Under the pieces are notes generated by a model. That model worked only from the letters and a program-made list of their open reading frames with translations, ran no database searches and was not told where the DNA came from. A stretch of DNA of 44,541 bases from a virus: the IMG/VR virus record IMGVR_UViG_3300010399_000015, positions 1-44,541 of that record. One strand, 5' to 3'. Positions 39,668 through 44,541 of the stretch are shown here, one piece after another. The translations under genes were made by a program, and so were the position numbers. Every line of letters begins with the position of its first letter. Position 1 is the stretch's first letter.

Positions 39668-40001
39668 GCACCTGGCGAGGCGCTTCTGGAAAATATTCTC
39701 TTTGCCTTTGCACCTTGTAGGTGCCGGGCTCCAGGGTGATCGTCGCATGCTCGGCATGCTTGAGGGGAAGGGGCTCGGCGATCCGGAGGTACATGGTCCC
39801 ATCCTTCTCGGCCACCTCGAGCGGGAACTCGGTTCCATCCGTCTTGCCGCCCAGCTTTTGCTCGCCGCAGGTCACGACATGGAAATGCCCCGTGACCTCG
39901 CCTTCGGCCAAGATCGCCGAGCGCTGCGGCTTGAACTCCAGACCCTCGGGGAGCTCGGCGATCTCAACAACTCCTACATCACCCTGGCGATACTTGAGCA
40001 T
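39660..40001 (-). CDS. Conserved partner protein of DUF6745, 113 aa
   Basis: AAGGAG 6 nt before ATG. Beta-rich: YRQGDVGVVEIAELPEGLE, ILAEGEVTGHFHVV, LRIAEPLPLKHAEHATITL, EPGTYKVQRQREYFPEAPRQV. The GEVTGHFH and HAEHATI His residues look like a metal or ligand site. I recognise this pattern as a recurring neighbour of DUF6745 genes, function unknown. Followed by the HNH gene overlapping its last 8 nt. Confidence 0.75.
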   Translation of the reverse strand: MLKYRQGDVGVVEIAELPEGLEFKPQRSAILAEGEVTGHFHVVTCGEQKLGGKTDGTEFPLEVAEKDGTMYLRIAEPLPLKHAEHATITLEPGTYKVQRQREYFPEAPRQVLD

Positions 40002-40054
40002 GCGGATCTCCTTTCGTGTGGAACTGCGTGAACCGAACTTACTCCTCTTCGATT

Positions 40055-40282
40055 CTATGTGGCAAGAGGGGATTCACCGTTTTGGAGAGATTCGATGGGG
40101 GTTCGGCGAAGCATGCTCTGGACGATAGCCGAATCGATATCGACGGCCAGATTTTTGGCATCGGCGAGGTCGAGGATGAAAGCGACATCTTCCCCGACCT
40201 TGATTCTGATTCGGCTCGGCGCGGTCAGGGCGACTTCGGGACGGGCTTTGGTGAATGTTATGTGGGAAACGGTCATGCTCAT
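40055..40282 (-). CDS. Hypothetical protein, 75 aa
   Basis: AGGAGG about 8 nt before ATG. Beta-rich start (TVSHITFTKARPEVALTAPSRIRIKVGEDVAFIL), a helix (DSAIVQSMLRRTP). Not recognised; between the helicase and the DUF6745 partner gene. Confidence 0.6.
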   Translation of the reverse strand: MSMTVSHITFTKARPEVALTAPSRIRIKVGEDVAFILDLADAKNLAVDIDSAIVQSMLRRTPIESLQNGESPLAT

Positions 40283-40333
40283 GGTGCTGCCTCCTATTCT
40301 CCTAAACACCGCGCATGGGGCCTTAGATGCGGA

Positions 40334-41404
40334 CTAGGCGGGAGGAGATTCAGGGAGGGAATAAAGCCCGCGCTCCAGCTTGGTAATCATTTTGCGCGAT
40401 AGAAGGTATTTGAGGGTGTTCGAGGTGCGGTATTGGGCATCCTCTTCGGTCCAATCCGGGTGGGCTCGGGCCAGCGCGAGATAGATTTCCTTGCGGGGGG
40501 CTGGGCCGGACGTAAGAAGCTGTTCGACAAGGGCTTGGCGTGCTTTATAAGGGCTTTCTCCGTATTCGATTCGGAGGGCCGGCTCGCCGTTGATAACTGA
40601 TGGATGGAAAAGGGCATAGGCGGCTTCTTTCTTCTTATCCCCGCCCCGCCCCTTGGGGATCTTGAAGCGGAAGCCTCCCTCGGAATGGGGGGAGATAACT
40701 ACGTGCTGGTCTACCGATCCCGAGATGTTGACTGCGCCTCGAGCCCGATAGTTGGCGGATCGCCCGTCATTTGATTTGCCGAGATGGGTGGTGAAGAGGA
40801 TCGAGACCCCGTGTTTATCGCGTAAGTGCTTCAAAACCCCCATGATGCGCTTCATTTCGGTATTGGAGTTTTCCTCCATGGAATGGAATTCCAAGAGGGT
40901 GTCCAAGACCAAGACGTTGAAGCCATAAAGGTCTATCCCGCGCTCGATAATAGAGATAGTGGAAGGATTGCCCAGATCCATGCCCGTATTGAGGAGAAAA
41001 CCCGCTGATGGATGCTTGAAAACCTCTAATCCCATGCCGCGGGCGATCTTCTGATACTGGCCGAGATAGTCCCATGTGGGGGCATCCTGGCCCATGAACA
41101 AAACCGACTGATAGGGGGCTGGGGCAAATGCCCCAAAGAGGGGCTCGCCGCAGTCTAGGGATGCGAGTAAGGCCATGAGGAACATGGTTTTACCGGCAAA
41201 GGGCTCGCCCGAGACCATGGTTAGAGAATGGGACAAAAGAAAGCCGTCAAAGAGCCAGGGGGGCCGGCGGGTTTTCTGGGATAGGATGTCGCGAGCCCAG
41301 GTGGCCCCTGATTCGGCTTCCCAGATCTCCCGCCCAAGTTCCACATGGGGGGATAGGCCGATCTCTGGTGCGTCGATCGGAAGATCGTCAAGGGGCTCGG
41401 CCAT
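40334..41404 (-). CDS. RepA-like hexameric helicase / AAA_25 ATPase
   Basis: 356 residues. RecA-fold ATPase: SGEPFAGKTMFL with Walker A G66-T73, Walker B FNVLVLDTLLEF with Asp168, motif H3 SILFTTHLGKS (201-211), and an RARGAVNISGSVDQHVVI Arg/polar block. C-terminal winged-helix-like domain (KEIYLALARAHPDWTEEDAQYRTSNTLKYLL). Resembles RepA/DnaB-type replicative helicases and phage helicase-loader ATPases. No primase domain; the separate AEP at 28730 supplies this. Confidence 0.85.
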   Translation of the reverse strand: MAEPLDDLPIDAPEIGLSPHVELGREIWEAESGATWARDILSQKTRRPPWLFDGFLLSHSLTMVSGEPFAGKTMFLMALLASLDCGEPLFGAFAPAPYQSVLFMGQDAPTWDYLGQYQKIARGMGLEVFKHPSAGFLLNTGMDLGNPSTISIIERGIDLYGFNVLVLDTLLEFHSMEENSNTEMKRIMGVLKHLRDKHGVSILFTTHLGKSNDGRSANYRARGAVNISGSVDQHVVISPHSEGGFRFKIPKGRGGDKKKEAAYALFHPSVINGEPALRIEYGESPYKARQALVEQLLTSGPAPRKEIYLALARAHPDWTEEDAQYRTSNTLKYLLSRKMITKLERGLYSLPESPPA

Positions 41405-41464
41405 GGGGGTTAGATGCGGTCAAAGGGAGGGGGGGTTCTTGATGGTTGGTAAAAACTCCCTAAA

Positions 41465-41514
41465 GACTAGAGACATACCAAACCCCCTAGCGGGGGGTTT
41501 GGATGCTTCTAGTC
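41465..41514. promoter_or_regulatory. Long nested inverted repeat upstream of the helicase gene
   Basis: Inner arms CCAAACCCCC (41478-41487) and GGGGGTTTGG (41493-41502), 10 bp with a 5-nt loop. Outer arms GACTAGA (41465-41471) and TCTAGTC (41508-41514). Between them CAT/ATG pairs with small bulges, giving a near-continuous ~21-bp hairpin of 50 nt. It stands between the helicase ATG (41404) and the gene ending at 41533, in both-strand readable form. It may be a terminator/attenuator or an origin-type cruciform; there is no T run on either side. Confidence 0.6.
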
Positions 41515-41532
41515 GTTTAGGTCTGAGCGGTA

Positions 41533-41724
41533 TTATTGGACGGCCGGAAGGTCGCCCGAGGGGTCGAGGAAACGGATGGATAGACCCTCGACCGAAGGAG
41601 GGGCAGACGGGAGAACCTCGTTGGTCTGGATCCATAGACCGGTCTCGCCCAGGTGCCACCAGACGGAGGGGGGCAGGGTCGCGAGCCAGTTTAGGAGGGC
41701 GATAATGTCGGGAGATGAACGCAT
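41533..41724 (-). CDS. Hypothetical protein, 63 aa
   Basis: ATG overlaps the upstream TAA (TAAATG). Hydrophobic/aromatic start (IIALLNWLATLPPSVWWHLGE). Compact; not recognised. Confidence 0.55.
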   Translation of the reverse strand: MRSSPDIIALLNWLATLPPSVWWHLGETGLWIQTNEVLPSAPPSVEGLSIRFLDPSGDLPAVQ

Positions 41725-41910
41725 TTAGACGGTCCTCCAGAATGTTGTGTCTCCGGTGTGTTCCTGGTAGGCATAGATTCGCGGGGTCAATTTGACCCAA
41801 TAGCCGGGGTGATCGTGCCCGAGTCTGGACATCCATGCTTGGGCTCGCGCCCTAAGCGATTGGCTGGGCTCGATTTGGGCGCAAATGTGGCCGTCTATGG
41901 TGCGATTCAT
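41725..41910 (-). CDS. Hypothetical protein, 61 aa
   Basis: ATG 41910; GGGAGAG lies about 13 nt upstream, only fair. Sequence GHICAQIEPSQSLRARAQAWMS, GYWVKLTPRIYAYQ, beta-rich end. Unknown. Confidence 0.52.
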   Translation of the reverse strand: MNRTIDGHICAQIEPSQSLRARAQAWMSRLGHDHPGYWVKLTPRIYAYQEHTGDTTFWRTV

Positions 41911-41989
41911 AAGATACCCAACTCTCCCCGAAGGGGTTAAAGTGTCTCCTAGAGGCTCCTAGGCGGTTCTGGGGGCATTGTGGCGCTGG

Positions 41990-42223
41990 TCACCAATACC
42001 GGGCGCGGACTGTCCAGCCTTTGGAGGAAAGCCATTTGGATAATTCCTCCCAAGTGCCTACGCCGTCAGGGGTTTCGCGGAAGTAGTGCTTGTAAAGATC
42101 GTCGAGGCTGCAGTTGTTGGCGTATGTCGGCAGTTGCGCCAACCCGCCAACGTTTAGTGTTCCATCCGGGTTTTGGGGCTCGACAATAAGCCGTTCCGAA
42201 CCTTTATAGGGTTGAATTGACAT
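41990..42223 (-). CDS. Hypothetical protein, 77 aa
   Basis: GGGAG 6 nt before ATG. Ends in SLDDLYKHYFRETPDGVGTWEELSKWLSSKGWTVRARYW, a helical, aromatic C terminus. Unknown. The 79-nt gap downstream to 41911 contains small repeats around CTCCTAG but no clear site. Confidence 0.55.
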   Translation of the reverse strand: MSIQPYKGSERLIVEPQNPDGTLNVGGLAQLPTYANNCSLDDLYKHYFRETPDGVGTWEELSKWLSSKGWTVRARYW

Positions 42224-42226
42224 AGG

Positions 42227-42373
42227 TTACTCCCAGGGGTAGCGGCCGAACTGAATGGAGTCGGGACGTTCGCGGATGCGGGCGGTCCAATAGCGGTCGC
42301 ATTGCCTCCAACCCATCCAAAAGCCGAGACAATAGAGGGCGAAACCGATGATAAAGCCAAGGAGGAATTGCAT
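42227..42373 (-). CDS. Small membrane protein, 48 aa
   Basis: GGGAGAGTAAATG: ribosome site inside the upstream stop, TAAATG overlap. Single membrane span (FLLGFIIGFALYCLGFWMGW) and a charged cytoplasmic tail. Typical of phage membrane micro-proteins; function unknown. Confidence 0.6.
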   Translation of the reverse strand: MQFLLGFIIGFALYCLGFWMGWRQCDRYWTARIRERPDSIQFGRYPWE

Positions 42374-42577
42374 TTACTCTCCCTTTAGGCGAATGTACAT
42401 GGGATTGAAGGTGCCGTCCAGCTCGAGCTCGCCGATGACGGCCGGCGCGAGACTCTCGACCCGATCGACTGCCGCGGACCATGCCGTGGCGAAGGTGGTG
42501 TGACGGGATTGAAAGAGGATCTTCGAGTCGAAGAGGGTATCCCCTCGATGGAAACGGCGGATTTGGATGCGGGTCAT
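42374..42577 (-). CDS. Hypothetical protein, 67 aa
   Basis: AAAGGAGC 7 nt before ATG, a strong site. Alternating strands and helices (RIQIRRFHRGDTLFD, AWSAAVDRVESLAPAVIGELEL, FNPMYIRLK). Unknown. Confidence 0.58.
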   Translation of the reverse strand: MTRIQIRRFHRGDTLFDSKILFQSRHTTFATAWSAAVDRVESLAPAVIGELELDGTFNPMYIRLKGE

Positions 42578-42581
42578 GGGG

Positions 42582-42695
42582 TTAGCTCCTTTCTAGTTCA
42601 AGGGACCACCATAACCAAACAAGAAGCACGGTAGAGACGCCGGGCATGCCGGGATAGATGCGCGGGAATAGGTGGAAGCCGCGACAGGTTCGCAT
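42582..42695 (-). CDS. Small hydrophobic protein, 37 aa
   Basis: ATG overlaps the upstream TAA (TAATG). C-terminal hydrophobic aromatic segment VSTVLLVWLWWSLELE. Its stop lies within the ribosome site of the 67-residue gene, a typical phage coupling arrangement. Confidence 0.48.
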   Translation of the reverse strand: MRTCRGFHLFPRIYPGMPGVSTVLLVWLWWSLELERS

Positions 42696-43105
42696 TAGTG
42701 CGGGCATACGGCAACCCCACGGCTATCGTAATTGCTCGAATCCTCGGCCGCTGGGCCGGATTCCTCGGGGATGAGGTAAAGGGGCCAGCCGCGCGGATCG
42801 CCTTGCACGTACACGCGGAGGTGATAGGGTTTGAGAGTCGCGCGAAGACGGGCAATAGCTCGCTCTTCTCGCGCAAGCGTAGGATACCCCGTACCGATGC
42901 AGGCTTTGCAGTCCCAGCCGTCGCCGTGGCATTTGGGGCACTCGGTTAGTTCGCCGTTGCACATGCGCTCGGCGTTTCGGTGCGACACTCGGGCTAGCTT
43001 CTGGATTCTCTCGATGACGTAGGCCGTAGCATCGGCCCCGTTCGGTTTGCGGCTCTCAATCATTTGAGCTAGGTGGATGGCGTTTTCTAGGCGGATTTTC
43101 GACAT
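42695..43105 (-). CDS. DnaJ-type zinc-finger-like protein, 136 aa
   Basis: GGAGG about 9 nt before ATG. Helical start (LENAIHLAQMIES, AYVIERIQKLARVSHRNAE), then CPKCHGDGWDCKACIGTGY, a CxxCxGxG-type double motif as in DnaJ/central zinc domains, and a C-terminal beta part. Possibly protein-binding; no J domain, so not a co-chaperone as such. Confidence 0.66.
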   Translation of the reverse strand: MSKIRLENAIHLAQMIESRKPNGADATAYVIERIQKLARVSHRNAERMCNGELTECPKCHGDGWDCKACIGTGYPTLAREERAIARLRATLKPYHLRVYVQGDPRGWPLYLIPEESGPAAEDSSNYDSRGVAVCPH

Positions 43106-43109
43106 GGGG

Positions 43110-43193
43110 CTAAGCCTCCGATCCGGTCTCGGCCTTGAAATGGTCTAAGGCTATCCGTGACGCATGCTCGAATTCTGAGGGCGTGAATGTCAT
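43110..43193 (-). CDS. Small peptide, 27 aa
   Basis: AAGGAGG 8-9 nt before ATG supports translation. Sequence is a single helix (TPSEFEHASRIALDHFKAE). Function unknown; could also be a leader peptide. Confidence 0.45.
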   Translation of the reverse strand: MTFTPSEFEHASRIALDHFKAETGSEA

Positions 43194-43239
43194 GGCTCAA
43201 TCCTCCTTGTGGGAATCATCGGCACGATGGCCGAGAAGT

Positions 43240-43482
43240 TTAGCGGGATTCGCTCGCCTGCCGCGCTTCGTGGTACTCGGCGCATGCGGCGCATGGGGGG
43301 ATGTGGGCAGTTTTGGCTACCGGCGCGTCAAACGCCTTGAACCGTTCGCCCGCAGCTACAGGCTCCCGCACCGTCACGAGACGGACGGCATCCTGGGCGC
43401 ACCGCTTGTCCATTGAGAGCCCGTCATGCTCTGAAGCTCCACAGCTCTCATCCCGACACTCGCACCGCGTTCCTGGCTTCAT
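43240..43482 (-). CDS. Cys-rich small protein, 80 aa
   Basis: ATG overlaps the upstream stop (ATGA). CECRDESCG early and PPCAACAEYHEA late supply four Cys plus His for zinc. Probably a small early protein; unknown. Confidence 0.56.
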   Translation of the reverse strand: MKPGTRCECRDESCGASEHDGLSMDKRCAQDAVRLVTVREPVAAGERFKAFDAPVAKTAHIPPCAACAEYHEARQASESR

Positions 43483-43817
43483 GACTGCACCTCTAGCCAA
43501 TTGACGTGAACCGAGCGGATGCCGAACGGGAAGCGCACGAGGTAGATGTAGTGCGCCGGGTCGTTGTCGTCGGGATTGATAGCACTATCCGCCGGCTTGA
43601 TTACCGTGCCGATGCGCCCGTCATTCTGATACATTAGGCGAACGCGCGTTCCTGACTTTAGTTGTTCCATGACTAGACCACCTTGTGTTAGGGTTGGACT
43701 CGAGTCGTGATGCATACGCTCTGCTAGATCGGCCGCTTTGCGGTAAGGATTAGCGGATTCTGCTAACCCCAACTTGCGAGCCGCTCGCCCCTCGTCTCTG
43801 ATACGTGAATCGTACAT
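43479..43817 (-). CDS. First gene of the leftward operon, 112 aa, two possible starts
   Basis: ATG 43817 has GGAGG 4 nt upstream; internal ATG 43670 has AAGGTGG 7 nt upstream and would give a 63-residue protein. The C-terminal half (SGTRVRLMYQNDGRIGTVI, HYIYLVRFPFGIRSVHVNWLEV) looks like a KOW/SH3-type small beta-barrel. The N-terminal half is charged. Leader gene of the early arm; function unknown. Confidence 0.62.
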   Translation of the reverse strand: MYDSRIRDEGRAARKLGLAESANPYRKAADLAERMHHDSSPTLTQGGLVMEQLKSGTRVRLMYQNDGRIGTVIKPADSAINPDDNDPAHYIYLVRFPFGIRSVHVNWLEVQS

Positions 43818-44221
43818 ATGTCCTCCGATTCGTTGCGATGCCGCTTGTCGTGAAGCGATTCGGGCTATCGCAAGGGACGGGCCAGGCTCGTAAACCGTTC
43901 CAAAATTGATAGACTGTTTCAAAATGGAACAGTTAAGGTGCCTTAACTTGGGGCGATTCGCCCGACTCGCAATGGCATATTGCCCACCCCCTCGGCGAGC
44001 CAATCAACACACACCTTGAGCTATGTCACTATGATGTATACACATAGCCTTGACATGTCGCATAATAACCATTATGTCAACTAGGCTAAGTTGTTGTGGG
44101 ACAATGGGGGCGAGCCAGGCAATGACGGGTAGGGACACCCAGGCGCGGGAAATGGAACGTTCTCTAAGAGATTCCCAGTGCGTGCGCAGTTTCGATTTTC
44201 ACGCTAGGAGGCTGGTAAATA
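43818..44221. promoter_or_regulatory. Divergent control region (~400 bp, no genes)
   Basis: The only long non-coding stretch, from which both arms diverge. It is lower in GC than genes and contains many dyads: GTTCCAAAATTGA (43897-43909) and GTTTCAAAATGGA (43916-43928), an 11-of-13 direct repeat; palindrome CTGTTTCA AAA TGGAACAG (43914-43932); GTTAAGG TG CCTTAAC (43932-43947); GGGCGATTCGCCC (43951-43963); GCAAT/ATTGC (43969-43983); GCTATGT/ACATAGC (44020-44048) around TGTATACA (44035-44042); and the promoter-like block below. Likely operators for early/late control and possibly the replication origin. From 44081 to 44204 I see no further strong site. Confidence 0.7.
44050..44080 (+). promoter_or_regulatory. 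Candidate promoter-operator for the rightward arm
   Basis: TTGACA (44050-44055) as -35 with TATGTC (44073-44078) 17 bp further as a weak -10. The same block is a dyad: TTGACAT at the left, ATGTCAA at the right, and inside CATAAT AACC ATTATG (44061-44076). A bound regulator would cover the promoter. On the minus strand the same TTGACA has no good -10 at 17 bp. Confidence 0.45.
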
Positions 44222-44413
44222 ATGACTTACACGCCTAGCTACACAGGCCGTAGATGGCGAGGCATCTCAATGAAGTCTGCCCGCAAGCGCCTTCGCCGGC
44301 ATGCAATCGTAGGTGGCATCGCGGAAAGACTGAACAGTACCCAACTGACGGTCGAGCATCGCAAATCCCTTAAGGCTCGCGCCCTCCACCTTCTACGGTG
44401 TCTAATCCCTTGA
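44222..44413 (+). CDS. Small basic protein opening the rightward operon, 63 aa
   Basis: AGGAGG 10 nt before ATG. Arg/Lys-rich throughout (GRRWRGISMKSARKRLRRHA), then LTVEHRKSLKARALHLLRCLIP. Its stop TGA overlaps the TTG start of the small-terminase gene (TTGA). Could be a DNA-binding early-late protein; not recognised. Confidence 0.66.
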   Translation: MTYTPSYTGRRWRGISMKSARKRLRRHAIVGGIAERLNSTQLTVEHRKSLKARALHLLRCLIP

Positions 44414-44541
44414 GGATTATCGGGCGCACCGGCAAGACCCACAAAACTGCGGAGATGATCCTCGAGTGGTTCCGCGGGGATCCCAATCGCCTCAAGTGGA
44501 CCGCGGCCTCGATCGCCAAGGAGTTCCATTGCTCCGTCGGG
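44410..44541 (+). CDS. terS: Terminase small subunit, 5' portion (continues at base 1)
   Basis: Proposed TTG start at 44410, overlapping the previous stop; the frame runs to the end of the window and continues at base 1+123 in the circular molecule (bases 44419-44541 duplicate 1-123). N-terminal sequence LRIIGRTGKTHKTAEM precedes the internal ATG at position 37. A GTG at 44398 in frame is another possible start. Confidence 0.55.
   Translation, partial: MRIIGRTGKTHKTAEMILEWFRGDPNRLKWTAASIAKEFHCSVG
44419..44541. repeat. Terminal direct repeat, right copy
   Basis: Exact copy of bases 1-123. One of the two copies should be removed when the genome is circularised. It contains the beginning of the terminase small-subunit gene. 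Confidence 0.97.

Noticed and set aside
41420-41836. 138-residue minus-strand frame
   Set aside because: Runs through the nested hairpin and two better-supported small genes.
44050-44238. 62-residue plus-strand frame in the control region
   Set aside because: Starts in the candidate promoter, no ribosome site, and ends inside the gene at 44222.
1-44541. tRNA genes, CRISPR arrays, integrase or att sites
   Set aside because: Looked for T-loop signatures, regularly spaced repeats and recombinase motifs on both strands and saw none; a tRNA scan would settle the first point.

Overview
The window is one complete genome of an uncultured tailed phage (Caudoviricetes) with a short-tailed, podovirus-like gene set. 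The first 123 bases recur exactly as the last 123 (1-123 = 44419-44541), so it is a circular or circularly permuted assembly with a unit length of 44,418 bp. Host rRNA, tRNA and integrase genes were not seen. The host is a bacterium, because there is an M15 peptidoglycan peptidase, but nothing identifies it further. The DNA is GC-rich, starts at TTG/GTG are common, and most genes overlap by 1-14 nt.

Layout: two transcription arms leave one control region (43818-44221) that is packed with palindromes. The rightward arm (44222, across the junction, to 23326) is the virion and packaging operon: a small basic protein, terminase small subunit, terminase large subunit, a DnaQ-like exonuclease, an endonuclease VII-type HNH protein, portal, scaffold, major capsid protein, small head genes, a GT-B glycosyltransferase, a tail adaptor, a tail nozzle, a tail fibre, three internal/ejection-type proteins and a small-membrane-protein lysis cassette. 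The leftward arm (43817 down to 23416) carries about 45 early/replication genes: many tiny accessory proteins with zinc motifs, an RepA-like helicase, a DUF6745 pair, a Lar-like protein, DUF3307, an HTH protein, a PD-(D/E)XK nuclease, a glycosyltransferase-acetyltransferase fusion, a methyltransferase, an AEP primase-polymerase, a Sak4-like recombinase, a probable ssDNA-binding protein, a UDG-like/family A DNA polymerase fusion and the M15 endolysin.

The strongest discovery is that the major capsid gene is interrupted by a 598-nt group I intron (7428-8025). P1 (with a U.G pair at the splice site), P3, P4, P7, P9.x and P10 can all be paired by eye. Splicing restores a 352-residue DUF5309-type capsid protein, joining Ala to Tyr-Gln at a conserved AYQ site. 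The intron encodes a LAGLIDADG endonuclease. Three further selfish-type endonucleases sit elsewhere: an EndoVII-like HNH before the portal, a free LAGLIDADG at 37923-38228 and an HNH at 39251-39667.

Other points of note are the DNA polymerase, which has a degenerate uracil-DNA-glycosylase-like domain at its N terminus and apparently starts at ATT behind a perfect Shine-Dalgarno; a GT2-GNAT fusion paired with a methyltransferase inside the replication module; a long nested hairpin upstream of the helicase; and a run of 12 very small, translationally coupled genes at 34.4-37.3 kb.
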